Source: Musa acuminata AAA Group (taxonomy: Eukaryota > Streptophyta > Magnoliopsida > Zingiberales > Musaceae). Taken from it: a stretch of DNA of 64,000 nucleotides. Within the stretch, counting starts at the first letter, position 1, and each line of letters starts with the position of its first letter. Both the position numbers and the translations under genes were made by a program. This document shows positions 1 to 11,780 of this stretch, in pieces. The notes below the pieces were generated by a model, which ran no database searches, was not told where the DNA came from, and saw only the letters and a program-made list of their open reading frames with translations. The stretch covers positions 29,645,501 through 29,709,500 of the forward strand of contig NC_088330.1 of assembly GCF_036884655.1 (NCBI RefSeq). Reading direction: 5' to 3'.

Positions 1-3000
1 AGAGAAACTGCAAAGAGTACCTTGCAGAAAGGGCGAAACAAAAGCTTGATGAAGCTTCAGGTACATTCATGATCAGTCTCCATTTGTCAGACTCTTATGA
101 TAACACATGGGTATTGGATACCGGTAGTGCTTATCATATATGCAATTCGTTGCAGGTTCTGGCAAGACCTAGGAGACTAGAGAGAGGCGAGATGGACCTC
201 AAGATGGGTAATGGAGCAAAAGTTACTGTATTAGCTGTTGGCGAGGTCGCCCTACATCTGCCTAGTGGAGCTTTTATTGCATTAGATGCATGTTATTTTG
301 TTCCTTCTATTATCAAAAACATTATCTCCATTTCATGTTTAACAGTTAGTGGATATAAATTTATTTTTGAGAACAATGGTTGTTCGATATTATTAGATGA
401 TAAGATCATCACGAAAGGAACATTGCATAATGATTTATTTATGTTAGACACCACTCCACATATCATGAATGTAAATGTGTCCAAAAGGAAACGAGATGAG
501 TTGAACAGTGCATACCTGTGGCATTGTAGGCTAGGTCACATCCATGAAAGAAGGATTCAAAAGTTGCTAAATGATGGATATCTAGATCCATTCGACTATA
601 TGTCTTATGCAACTTGTGAGCCTTGCATTCGTGGAAAATTGACCAACTCTCCATTTAGTGGAACTGGAGAGAGAGCCACTGAGTTGTTGGAACTCATACA
701 TAGTGATGTATATGGACCCATGTCAACTCATGCCATTGGAGGTTACTCATACTTCATTATATTTACTGATGATTTCTCAAGGTATGGATATATGTACTTA
801 ATGAAGTACAAGTCCGAGGCCTTTGAGAAATTCAGAAAGTATAAGAATGAGGTGGAGAACCAGACTGGAAAGAGTATCAAAACTCTTCGATCAGATCGAG
901 GATGTGAGTACTTAAGTACAGAGTTTACTCAGTTCCTCAAGGACCATAGGATATTATCCCAATGGACACCTCCTTACACACCTCAGCTCAATGGTGTCTC
1001 TGAAAGGAGAAATCGTACTTTATTAGATATGGTACGGTCCATGATGAGTTTCGCTGACCTACCCATCTCATTCTGGGGATATGCCCTAGAAACCGCAGCT
1101 TACCTTCTGAACAGAGTTCCAACTAAGTCGGTAGTGTCTACACCATATGAGATATGGAAAGGGAAGAAGTCTGATCTTAAGGTTGTTAAGATTTGGGGCT
1201 GCCCTGCCCACGTTAAAAGACACAACCCCGATAAGTTAGAATCAAGGACAGAGCGATGCATATTTGTGGGATACCCCAAGGAAACTTATGGGTATTACTT
1301 CTATCATCCCGAGGACAAAAAGGTCTTTGTAGCTAAGAGAGCAGTGTTCCTTGAGAAGGAACACATTCTTGACGGAGACAGTGGGAGAATGATAGAATTG
1401 AGCGAGGTTGGAGAACCAAGCTCAAGCACCACTCTACAGCCCGAGTCTGTTCAGGTACCTAATACACAAGTATCAACTTTACGCAGGTCTGATAGAGTAT
1501 CCCATCCTCCTGAGAGATATGTGGGACATATTAGAGCAGAGGATGTAGAGGATATTGATCCTCAGACCTACGAGGAGGCTATTATGAGTATAGACTCCGG
1601 GAAGTGGCAAGAAGCCATGAATTCTGAGATGGATTCTATGTACTCCAATAAGGCTTGGAACCTAGTTGATGCGCCCGAAGGTATTGTACCCATCGGTTGC
1701 GAATGGATCTTTAAGAAAAAGATCGGAGTAGATGGAAAGGTAGAGACCTATAAAGAAAGGCTAGTGGCTAAAGGGTATCGTCAAAGGCAAGGTGTTGACT
1801 ACGACGAAACCTTCTCACCCGTAGCAATGCTAAAATTCATCAGAATTCTATTGGCTATTGCGACACACTATGATTATGAGATCTGGCAGATTGATGTGAA
1901 AACTGCATTCCTCAATGGGAACCTCGAGGAGGAGGTGTATATGATGCAACCTGAGGGATTCGTGTCTAAGAACTGCCCAGATAAGGTGTGTAGGTTGCTT
2001 AAATCCATTTATGGACTAAAGCAAGCTTCCCGAAGTTGGAACATAAGATTTGATCAGATCTTATGACTTCGTTAAGAACGAAAATGAGCCTTGTGTGTAC
2101 AAGAAGGTAAGTGGGAGCGCTATCACCTTTTTGGTGTTATATGTGGATGACATCCTCATCATTGGGAATGACGTAGGAATGCTATCCACAGTAAAGACTT
2201 GGTTATCTAGACACTTCTCCATAAAGGACTTAGGGGAAGCATCATATATCTTGGGGATTAGAATCTATAGAGATAGATCCAAGAGGATGCTTGGCTTGTC
2301 CCAGTCCAGGTACATAGAAACCATTGTCAAAAGGTTTGACATGAAAAACTCCAAAAGAAAGGGCAAACATGAATATGATACCTTATACCTCAGCAATAGG
2401 GTCTATCATGTATGCCATGCTATGTACTAGGCCTGATATAGCGCATGCTCTGAGTGTCACGAGTAGGTATCAGGCGGATCCAGGCTTGGAGCACTGGAAA
2501 GCAGTAAAGTGTATCCTTAAGTACTTGAGAAGGACTAAGGATCTTTTGCTAGTATATGGAGGTAATAGCCTTAAGGTTGAAGGCTTCACTGACTCAAGTT
2601 TTTAGTCTGATGTCGATGATAGCGAGTCGAATTCAGGGTATGTGTACACCTTGAATGGAGGAGCAGTGTGCTAGAAGAGTTCCAAGCAAGATACCACTAC
2701 TGACTCGACCACAGAGGCGGAGTACATTGCTGCATTAGATGCAGCAAAGGAGGGAGTCTGGGTGAAGAAATTCATCACAGATTTGGGAGTCGATACAGAT
2801 AGCGACAAGTCGACTTCCTTATATTGCGACAACTACGGGGCGATTACTCAAATAAGGGAACCCGGGTCTCATCAGAAGTGTTCTGAGGAGGTTCCAACTT
2901 ATCAGAGAGATCGTAACCCGAGGAGATGTAGTAGTGGAAAGAGTTCCATCCGAAGATAACATTGCAGATCCACTGACAAAGCCGTTGTCTCAGATTGTCT

Positions 3001-3067
3001 ATGAGCGTCACAGGAGTCTGATGGGGATCAGACACATAGGTGATTGGCTTTAGGTCAAGTGGTAGAT
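1..3067 (+). mobile_element. Ty1/copia retrotransposon internal region (pol), frame-broken
   Basis: The left end is cut by the window. Reading frame 69-2066 holds, in order, an aspartic protease motif (VLDTGS), the GAG-pre-integrase zinc-binding region (WHCRLGH followed by CEPC), an integrase core with its D, D and E residues in HSDVYG, RSDRGCEY and GVSERRNRT, and the start of reverse transcriptase (WQIDVKTAFLNG). The RT active-site motif YVDDI lies in a second frame (2050-2430). The thumb and RNase H continue in others (2369-2605, then about 2606-2959), the latter with TEAEYIAA and LYCDN. Protein order PR-IN-RT-RH is diagnostic of Ty1/copia. At least two frame changes and two in-frame stops (near 2066, 2370-2430, 2603 and 2672) mean it cannot make its own polyprotein. 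A polypurine-like tract (aagtggtagat) sits directly before the 3' LTR at 3068. Reading quality is high, so this is a fairly young insertion. Confidence 0.93.
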
Positions 3068-4559
3068 TGCTAGTCATAGGTGCCCAGCAAGCCAATCACG
3101 TGAGTGATGGCACGTGTGACTTGATACATAATCTTTTTGCTTATTATATTTTGGCGTATATCACTTTATAACAATTGCATATGTGCATATATATATTGTG
3201 ATGTCCTTGGATTTGTGCAATGGGAATCAGATCGTGATGAGATCACGATAATGAGATCGATTCACCTTTAAACACATATCCTAAATAATCCCGGTCATAG
3301 GTTACTCGAGAAGGACATCGTGATAACCGGATAGACTGGTGTGCTGTATACCCGTCCATATGATGGATGCAGCTGGTCTCATAGCTGCTCGTGTAGGGAC
3401 ACTAGGGATACAGTACAGGTGCTCATTAGAGAATGAGTTCACTGATTGATCCGCTTACGGAATGCTGGATGGTTGATGATGCCTTATTGTCGACAGCGAT
3501 TTCGTAGTCCTAGTGGTGTATCTGGTCCTAAGACTTGAGATACCAAGGATGTTCTGTATGAGTGATCCACTCTTTGATACCAGACTTATAGGTTTGGCTG
3601 TCCCCAGATCTAGTACAGCTGGTCATTGGGAGTGGTAGTCGACCTTACGAGGGCTATTGAGTGTCAATAGAGGATCATCCACTCTCGGCGTCATGAGAGG
3701 AATATCCTATGTGTTCTTGCTCAGACAAATCCTTGGCCAGGGTCATTCGGGTTGAGAGAGAAAGAGTTCTCCGGGAGAATCCGATTAGAGCGAGACTCGA
3801 GTAGAAACCGTATGGGTCTGGCAGCACCATGCTCGATATACGGTCTCTGGGATATTAGATGGATGAGGGACTATAGGTACATGGTAACTGAGGACAGACA
3901 GGTCCAATGGATTGGATTCCCCTGTATCGTCTGGGGACTACGGCGTAGTGGCCTAGTACGTCCGTAGTCGATGAGTCGAGTAAATTATTATAGAGATAAT
4001 AATTCACTGAGTTAGAAGGAGTTCTGACAGGTATGACTCACGGCCAGCTCGATATTGGGCCTAGAGGGTCACACACATATGGTAGGCATTGCGATGAGTA
4101 GAGGTTCGGATATGAGATATCCGACGGAGCCCTTGTCTTATTGGATGCAGATCCAATACCCACTAGGGAAGGACCCATTAGGGTTTGACATGGGATCTCT
4201 ATAAATAGGAGGGATTCAGAGCCTCATAGGCTAGAGTCTTTGCTTGCCTTTCCTATTCTCCTCTCCCTCTCCACCTCAGAGTAGGCCTGGAGTTTTGAGG
4301 AGCGTCGTCGCAACCCTGCTGTGTGGATCACCGCTAGAGAGGAGGACGCTTGACCTCCTTCACCCTCTCCTAAGGATCTACAAGGAAACAGGGATATACG
4401 ATCTCCCTAGGTAACACAATCTCTATACGCAGTTTTGTGTTTTGCGGATTTTTGCGCACCAATCTTCGCACGACGACGAACATCTTTTTGGGAATCGGGG
4501 ATTTTGTTTTCTTGTTCTTCCGCTGCGCATATGATGTCGCCCCCCATGATTTCCCAACA
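3068..4559 (+). mobile_element. 3' LTR of the copia element
   Basis: This starts with TGCTAGTC right after the polypurine tract and ends with CCCAACA, giving the TG...CA ends of an LTR (1,492 bp). The assignment is supported by a solo LTR of the same family at 28975-30656 and a reverse copy from 27585. A TATA-like box (ctctataaatagg, about 4197-4209) lies in the last third, as expected for an LTR promoter. Compared with the solo LTR it lacks roughly 120 bp around 4140. The next five bases, GCCTC (4560-4564), are the expected target duplication; the partner copy lies left of the window. A short open frame at 3752-3967 has no recognisable product. Confidence 0.88.
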
Positions 4560-4564
4560 GCCTC

Positions 4565-5022
4565 ATGCTGGTTGACCTCTGGATTCCACTACCACTGCCA
4601 TGCTCTAATTGTAAGTCAGGTCGTCGATGCCTCATTGCTTCATCGACCTTATACTGATGCTCCAATGATATACGAATCCCAACTGTGAGATCCGGGTCGA
4701 CTTCATCGTCGCAACCCTCATACTGATCATAAACTGGTTCCTGTGTAGCCTTATGATATTTTTCCTCAACTCTTGCCTTCTTTTTTAATGTATCTTCCTT
4801 TGCTTGTTTAAGCTTGCTTTGAAATAATTTACGGATCTCCGTTGGAACATTCTTGCATTTTGCAACATCAGGATACCCACCAGCCAAATGCATTTTCACT
4901 CGAGTTATTCCTCCACCTTTACCAATGTAGTAACAATAAATACATTGCCAATGATGACGGTTTCCATCTAGCTTTCGGGCATGAACCCATGCATCATCGT
5001 GTGGCTGTTCCTTTGGTGCCAT
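4565..5022 (-). pseudogene. hAT transposase, N-terminal BED zinc-finger fragment
   Basis: On the minus strand, starting at the ATG ending at 5022, about 150 residues resemble the N-terminus of plant hAT transposases. A BED-type finger is visible: W-x-C-x-x-C, then GGGITRVKMHLAGG and a final C (about residues 25-57), followed by a lysine-rich linker (LKQAKEDTLKKKARVEEKY) and an acidic stretch. The frame reads on into 4423-4559, but that part is the LTR read backwards, so it is not transposase. The dimerisation and catalytic parts are absent, and would lie left of the inserted copia element, outside the window. I see this as a transposon gene split by the retrotransposon. The family call is good; activity is excluded for this fragment. 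Confidence 0.8.
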
Positions 5023-5079
5023 GATCCTATCAAATTTAAATCAAATAAATTATAAAGTATAAACATATTAAATTGACCA

Positions 5080-5700
5080 AATATCGATCATAAATCACTA
5101 ATGACAATATTAAGTAATTTTATTAAAACATAACTAATCATATTTTATTATCATAAATATGTTACATGCATAAAAGAAGTATTAAAATCATTAGATACAC
5201 TAATTACGTGATTAATATAGTTAATTTTTTATTAATTATTTCTCTTTCAACACTATAAACATGGCAAACACCCTAATAGATATTAAAGATATTGGATTCA
5301 CATAAAATCAAATAAATTTTGATTAAATCATCGTTAAAATAACTAATTACAGTATTAAATAACTTTAATAAAACATAATTAAACTTATTTTACCATCATA
5401 TATATGTTAAACACATAAAAAAATATTAAATATGTAATTTTAATCCAATATGATTCAAAATTCAAATTATGATAAAATTATCATTTATCTACACTAATTA
5501 TATGATTAATATAATTAATTTTTCACTAATTACTTCTCTTTCACCACTATAAACATAACAAATACCCTAATAGGTATTAAAGACATTAAATTGATATAAA
5601 ATCAAATAAATTTCAATTAAATCATCATTACAATAACTAATTGCAGCATTAAATAACTTTAATAAAATTTAATTAAAATTATTTTACTATGATAAATATT
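5080..5700. repeat. AT-rich tandem repeat, period about 294 bp
   Basis: About two copies of an AT-rich unit can be aligned by eye: the phrase cactataaaca recurs at 5251 and 5545, and the surrounding phrases (catcataaatatgtta, tgattaatata, ccctaata) recur in the same order. It lies upstream of the hAT transposase start, probably within the non-coding part of that transposon. I see no coding content from 5023 to 5960. Confidence 0.6.
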
Positions 5701-5962
5701 ATTCAATACTTACTATGCATGAAAAATACTAATCATAATCTTAAATATCTTAATTACTCTCTAATTAAAGAAAACGAATACATACTTCTTGATTAGAAAG
5801 TTCTTCCTCTTAATCTTCCCAAATTAGCCTCGATTGAATTCATAAATCATTGTTTTATAGAGTTTATGTGAGAAAAAAAATGTTTGAGAAAGAGTTTAAG
5901 AGAGTATAATGAAATAGGGGAGAGAAGATTGGTTTAAATAGGAGGAGAAAGGGCTCCAACAG

Positions 5963-6245
5963 TCAATTTGACCGTTGGAGCACCGTAGCACTGCTACAGT
6001 GTGGTAACGATCGGTTTCGACCGTTACCGAGTGGTATCGGTCGATTTCGATTGTTACCGAGTGGTACCGGGCGGTAACGGTCGAAATTTCGACCGTTACC
6101 GCCCGATATTACCCGTAACGTCCGATACGGGATATTTTTTGGGTGTACCGCCCGGTAGTGGACGGTCTGCGTACCGATCGCCTCTCGGACCGGTACGTAC
6201 CGCCCGTATCGGGCGGTACGAATCGGTATGGCATACCTTGCACAG
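5963..6245. repeat. GC-rich palindromic subterminal repeat (hAT-like)
   Basis: A cluster of short motifs, cggtaacgg/ccgttacc and ggtaccg/cggtacc, repeats in both orientations, with a perfect 38-bp palindrome at 6068-6105 (centre gaaattt at about 6086). Smaller inverted pieces flank it, for example the pair in ccaacagtca...tgaccgttgg at about 5957-5977. Dense inverted short motifs next to a terminus are typical of hAT-type binding regions, and the hAT transposase fragment lies 1 kb away. The exact transposon end (perhaps near 6230-6250) could not be fixed. Open frames here on both strands are products of the repeat and are not genes. Confidence 0.5.
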
Positions 6246-6429
6246 AACCATATTCTCCTAATAAAATCGTATGATAGAGAGAAAGAACTAGATAATTCTG
6301 AAATCAGTATCCTAATCGAGCTTCGAGAACAAAACTCTATAAGAGACATAGAACAAAAAAAAAAAAAAAAAAAAAAGAGTGTCCCATGCTTTAAGATTTT
6401 TTATCACATTGGTTATGCACATGCACTTA

Positions 6430-8311
6430 ATTAAGTAAGAACAAGTTGGAGGACAAAAGTTCCAAATTTATTTTTATTGGGTATGGCTCTAAATCCAATG
6501 CCTACAAATTATTTTATCCTGACAATTTAAAGATTATTATAAATAGGGATGTAGAGTTTAATGAAGAAGATATATTAAATTAGGAAAGCAATATCGAAGA
6601 GTTATATGAAGATGTACAAAAGTAAACGGTTGCTTTACCACCATGATCATCATTATTGTCGACATATTTTTCTTCTTCTACACAATCATCTCTACAAGAT
6701 AGCCTAGTGCCTTAAAGGATAAGAAATATAAAATATGTATAAGAAGTAACCGATAAATTACATCTTGTTTGTCTCTTTGTAGATAGTGAATCATTTGATG
6801 ATAAATAAAAGGCGAAATGATACTATGGATAAAGAAATCAACTCTATCAAGAGAAATAAAATTTGAGAGTTACCTTCACTACCTCAAGGACAAAATACTA
6901 TTGATGTGAAGTAGGTTTAAAAAATAAAAAAATACTTCAGATCAAATTGATAAGTATAGATTAGTGACAAAGAGTTACGGGCAAAAATTTGACATTGACT
7001 ATAATAAGATATTTGCCCTTGTTGTTCAAATAAAATCTATTAGATTGATTATATTCATTATCATATAAAATAATTACTTAATTTATCAAATGGATGTTAA
7101 ATATATATATTTTTAATGTTTTACTTGAAGAAGAAGTATATATAGAATAACCATTGGGTACATTAAAAAGGGGTATGAACAGAAAGTTAGTTAAAGAAGG
7201 TTTTGTATGACTTAAAACTAGTAAAATGGTTATGACAAATGTTCTTATGCAAGTGCCCCATATATGAAGATCAACAAAAATAGAGACATCTTATTTCAAG
7301 AACACTAGAATTGATGTTTACTTTAAGCAAAATGGTTATGACCAATGTCTTTATGAAAATGTCATATACAATAAGATGAACAAAAATAGAGATATCTTAC
7401 TTATTTTCTTGTATATAGATGATTTTATTTTTATAAGAAGCAACTCACTTATATTTAAAAAATTCAAACAAACAATAATTTAAGAATTTAAAATGATTAA
7501 CATTAGTCTCATGTCTTATTTTCTTGGTATCAAAGTGAAGCAAAGTAAAGAAGATATTTTTATTTCACAAGAAGGATATGCAAAGAAGATTTTCAAAATA
7601 TTTATGCATCAAAATTTCAAGACAAGATGCTAGTGATACAATTGATACAATATATTTTAAAAGTTTAGTAAGAAGCTTGAAATATCTAATTTGCATAAGA
7701 TCAGATATTCTGTATGAAATCGGATTAATAAGTCAATTTATGGATTAACCAAAGTCAACACACATAAAGGGCGCTAAAAAATATTTATGCTATATCAAAA
7801 TACCATAACTCATGGAATAATATATTTATTTTTAATAATTTTTAATTTATTGATTATTTTGATAATGATTGGGATGGAGCTCTAGAAGATATTAAAAAGT
7901 ACAATCATTTTTTTATATGAATGGTATCATTTTCATTTGTTATTCAGAGAAGTAATTTACTATGACATTGTCTACATGTGAAGTGGAATATATATTGACA
8001 TCATCATGTGTATGCCATATTATATGACTCAAGAAGTTTTTGAATGAAGTCAATTATGCACAACATCAAGCTACAAAGATAAATATTTATAATAAGTTAA
8101 CTCGGCCTTCCATGAACGAAGTAAACATATCGACGTTTCCTTCCATTTCATTCAAGACCAAATCAAGAAGAAGGAAGTTTTATTAGATTACATTAAATAT
8201 GATGATCAAATTACAGATATTTTCACCAAGCCCCTCAATTTGGAGATATTTTTCAAAAAGAAAACATTACTTGAAGTATGTGATAAAATGAATTAAGTCT
8301 AGTGGGAGTCT
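6430..8311 (+). mobile_element. Degenerate Ty1/copia relic (IN C-terminus, RT, RNase H)
   Basis: There is no long open frame, but translating through stops gives a collinear copia polyprotein. It has an integrase C-terminal piece (SSKFIFIGYGS, about 6460), the RT entry motif (QMDVK, about 7088), RT core pieces (NGYDQCLYE, then FLYIDDFIFI near 7410 and SYFLGIKVKQ near 7520), and the RNase H tail KHIDVSFHFIQDQIKK with DIFTKPLN near 8220. A polypurine-like tract (tagtgggagtc, about 8301-8311) marks the end of the internal region. The sequence is AT-rich and full of stops, so it is much older than the copia element at 1-4559 and belongs to another lineage. The left limit is set by where similarity begins, after a poly-A run at 6353-6376. 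Confidence 0.75.
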
Positions 8312-8622
8312 TAAAAGAATTAGACTCAATTAAAAGAGAGGATTGAAACTTCTCTCATGATTACATGGGTAAAAATAATTATAACCTCTAGAATTTATTG
8401 AGAATAGAGAGGTTATATCAATATAAATATCACTATGAAGGAGGTTATGAAATAATAAACCACTTGTAAATTAGATAAGTTATATATAATAAAAGTATTT
8501 GAATGTAGCCTTAACAATTGAGTCTTGTAACTCACATCTATAGCCTATAAATAGATGAGATTTGTTATGGTAAAACATAGAAAAAAAGTGAGAAAAGAAA
8601 AATACAGAGACTTGTCTATAAG

Positions 8623-8695
<73 letters not shown>

Positions 8696-8983
8696 CATCT
8701 TGCATCATCCCTTAACTCTTCCTCTCTAATTTTTTATCTCTTCTTTTCTTTTCTCCATCCCAAATATAGTATGAAAGAGTGAACTAGTTTCTTCAACTCT
8801 CTCCATACAATCTAATTGATGCTTCATTCTAAATCCCTGCAATGTAAAGTTGATTTGGCATTTACTTTTGCCGTCTTTCTTCTATTCCAAAAGAGAATTG
8901 AATTTCAAGCCTTTCAATTACTCACACATATATCACACAATAGATATTAAGGGTTTTCCAATTGTCACTCATAAACAAGCATT
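8312..8983 (+). mobile_element. Probable 3' LTR of the copia relic
   Basis: This follows the polypurine-like tract directly and contains no coding signal. The second LTR copy is missing, so its ends are inferred: the right limit is set by the start of the next LTR at 8984. It contains a long (AT)n run. Confidence 0.45.
8625..8692. repeat. (AT)n microsatellite
   Basis: An uninterrupted AT dinucleotide run of about 68 bp. The Tyr-Ile repeat frames that cross it on both strands are artefacts. Confidence 0.95.
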
Positions 8984-9122
8984 TGTTAGAGATGCAATTT
9001 AAATTTAATTAGAATTAAATTAGGAGTTTGAGTTAAATTTGGAGTTCTTATTTCATTAGGGTTATAACCTTATGGTTTCGGTTTATATATTGGGTTGATG
9101 ATGCCCTATAGTATCCAAAAAC

Positions 9123-9178
<56 letters not shown>

Positions 9179-9337
9179 ATTAAGCCCAGAAAGAAGGGAG
9201 CATAAAGGTGGTCCAAGGTGTTTTGGTGAAAGCGAAACTTTAGAGTCAATAAAATCCTTTTTTTTTTTTTCTATCTTCTCTCTTTTCAACCTTCTCTTCC
9301 TAATCTTTAGTTTTTATAAAGTTTCTTTCTCATAACA
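8984..9337 (+). mobile_element. 5' LTR of a second degenerate copia element
   Basis: This starts TGTTAGAG and ends CATAACA (354 bp), and is followed at once by a primer-binding-site-like sequence, TGGTATTAGAA (9338-9348). That is a decayed form of the initiator-methionine tRNA site TGGTATCAGAGC. It contains an (AG)n run at 9125-9174. The copia gag and pol pieces that follow in the same orientation support the call. No matching 3' LTR was recognised. Confidence 0.6.
9125..9174. repeat. (AG)n microsatellite
   Basis: An uninterrupted AG dinucleotide run of about 50 bp inside the LTR. Confidence 0.95.
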
Positions 9338-10317
9338 TGGTATTAGAATTTTGATTAAATGCTGCTCGAGAGAAGAAATAGATTTGTTAGAGAGAAATAG
9401 ATCTGTAGAGAGAGAGAAACAACACTATAGAGAGAGAAATAAAACTATTTAGAGAGAGAAATAAGACTGTTTAGAGAAAGAAATAATACTATTTAGAGAT
9501 AAAAAATTGAAAAGAAAAATAGCAAAGAGAACAGAGAGAAACTATAAAGAGAAAAAAATTTAAAAAACACCTGTGATATCTATAAGAAGATCATCAATAT
9601 GACTTTCTTCAATAATATAATTCAACTCTAGGTTTTTCGATTTATCAGCAAGAACTATGATCATTGAAGTATCCAAATGAATATATTTTTTAAATATAAA
9701 TATATTTAAAATATTATTGATAAGGTATTATAGAGCCTAGTAAAAAAGAAAAAAGATTCTTATACCTAAAATCAGAAGGTCAGAATTGAGAGATCAAAGA
9801 AAGATCTCCACAGCCCAAACTTTAACATAATAGGTGGTCCATCATTTACAAGATTTATGAACGTGTGACTAAGGTGAAGAAAGCATGCCTAGACGTCAAT
9901 GAGATCTGAGTTCGGAAAGTTTAAAAATGAATCGAATATATCTTAGATTATTTTCTCATACTTTAGCCATCACAAATCAAATGAAAACTAATGGTGAAGA
10001 GATTAATATTGTTAAAATTATGAAAAAAAAATTTAGATCACTAATATCTAAATTTCAGCATGTACGAGTGCAAAGATCTTGAGAAGATATAGATTGATGA
10101 ATTGATAAATTTTTAAGTTCTAGAATCAAAAATACTATCCTAATAAAAACAAAGACAGAGAGAAACAGAAGTAACAATTAAGGTAGAGGTAAAGACACTA
10201 ATGAAAATTAAGAAGATAACTAAAATCAAGATAACAATAGATGATATGATCGAAGTTGAGGCTATTCCAGAGGTTGTAGATGTAGAAGAATACCATGTGA
10301 TTATCATAATATATAAG
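9338..10317 (+). mobile_element. Degenerate copia gag region
   Basis: Translation across stops shows a copia Gag pattern: LKYPNEYIF near 9665, a middle part with FGKFKNESNISQIIFSYF (9917-9970), then KSNEN and a zinc-finger approach with basic stretches near 10150-10260. It is preceded by an LTR and a PBS-like site. The region is interrupted on its right by the Pack-MULE at 10318, and the same element resumes at about 12700 with the pre-integrase region. No intact frame remains. Confidence 0.55.
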
Positions 10318-10737
10318 GGATTAAGGTTCATTTTAGCCCATGTAGTTTTGAATATTAACCTTTTAAGCTCTTATAGTTTACTCGTATTAAAAATAATCTC
10401 TATATTTTAAAAAATATAGTATATAAGTACATCCTATTAATTATGAGTTAATAAATTTAGAGTATGCTTACATTGCATGTTGACTCATAATAAATTATTA
10501 ATATCTATTTTTTCTCGTATGATTTTGATCATGGACCTCTTAAGCCTTTATCGTCTACTCATGTCTAAAATAACATTTACATTTTTAAAAATATAGCATA
10601 TAAGTTCCTCCCGTCAAGTTTGGTTAACATACATTAGAATCAATTTATGTAGCGTGCTGACTTATAATAAACTATTAATATAATGACATATGTAATTTAA
10701 GTTTTTTTTTAAATCTAAGACCTCCATCATTGGCGGG

Positions 10738-11332
10738 AGGAGGCATCATTGTGGAAGTGACCACTAGTAGCAGCATTGAGCCACTACTATCTCATAAGGC
10801 ATTTAACGCACATAGCCTCTCTTATACTAATGACGAGCTTAGGAGCTTTCGGTCTTATATCAAGTGGATGCGCGTCGACCAGTTCAACACTAGGCACATA
10901 GTAGCTCTTGGTTCCTCTTTCTCCTCTTAGGTGTCTTCGTTTCCACTGCCTCCCACTTTGTTCTCTCCTGCGCCCTTACCCATCATGCCTATGACGTGGT
11001 GATCTAACTCTCTTACCTTCACCTCCGGCCTCTCCTACCTTTGTTTCTCTGTCTTTTTTTGTTGCTACGGCTTCCGTTACTTCCTTTTCCTCAATAAGTT
11101 GTCGAGGAGAGGGAGCGGGTGCAGGAGCGCTACATGGACCAACTCAATCACTTTTTCTGCTTACTCTCCATCTTTATGATGTCATACTTCATAGGGAGGT
11201 GGCTTATAAGGTATGGTGGTACTCATCGGGATCAAAGACGGTGCCATTCATGGTGGCGGGCAGCACTGTGGTGGGTAACGTGATGGCATGCACCCTAGAG
11301 TTAGCGAGCTGGATCTATCGGATATCACTCAC
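10738..11332 (+). pseudogene. Captured DUF3537 gene fragment, forward arm
   Basis: DUF3537 proteins are plant membrane proteins of unclear function, sometimes labelled as ligand-gated channel-like. Recognisable blocks run in family order: LRSFRSYIKWMRVDQ, then FSSxVSSFPLPPTLFS around the first membrane segment, YGFRYFLFLNKL near 11070, EVAYKVWWYSSG and VVGNVMACTLELASWIYR. In-frame stops (for example at 10928, after SSFSS) and frame shifts break it. No introns are apparent, so it could come from a single exon or a processed template. The reverse arm at 11335-11780 holds a second, differently mutated copy. Confidence 0.62.
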
Positions 11333-11334
11333 CA

Positions 11335-11780
11335 GCTCTAGGGTGCATGCCATCACTTTGCCCACTATGGTGCTACCCGCCACCACGAATGACACCTACT
11401 TTGATCCCGATGAGTACAACCATATCTTATAAGCCACCTCCCTTGTGAAGAGGTAGAGATATGAGAGGCTGAAGGTGGAGGTGAGTGAGAGTTGGACTAC
11501 CACATCATAGACGTGACAGGTGGAGGTGCAAGAGAGGATAAAGTGGGAGATGGTGGGGACAAAGATGCTCAAGAGAAGGAAGAGAGATCAAGAGACCACT
11601 GCATACCTAGTGTCGGTACTAGTCAACGCACATCCACTTAAGATAGGACCAGAAGCTCCTAAGCTCTTCGTCATCATGGAAGAGGCTGCATGCATATGAC
11701 GCCCTATTAAGTAGTAACAGCTCGGTGCTACTATTGGTGATTGCTTTCACGACGATGCCTCCTCCTACCATTGATGGTGG
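11335..11780 (-). pseudogene. Captured DUF3537 gene fragment, reverse arm
   Basis: The reverse complement aligns by eye with 10738-11310, for example GAGCTTAGGAGCTT and AAGTGGATG within the SFRSYxKWM block. It differs at many positions, so the arms have diverged since the palindrome formed. The join lies near 11330, where the ACTLELASW block turns back on itself after a short spacer. No open product. Confidence 0.6.

Noticed and set aside
4423..4564. C-terminal extension of the hAT frame
   Set aside because: This part is the copia LTR read backwards plus the target duplication, so it is not transposase.
5963..6349. Arg/Tyr-rich frames on both strands
   Set aside because: They are produced by the palindromic GC-rich repeats and have no protein-like domain.
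8480..8782. Tyr-Ile repeat proteins on both strands
   Set aside because: They come from the (AT)n microsatellite.
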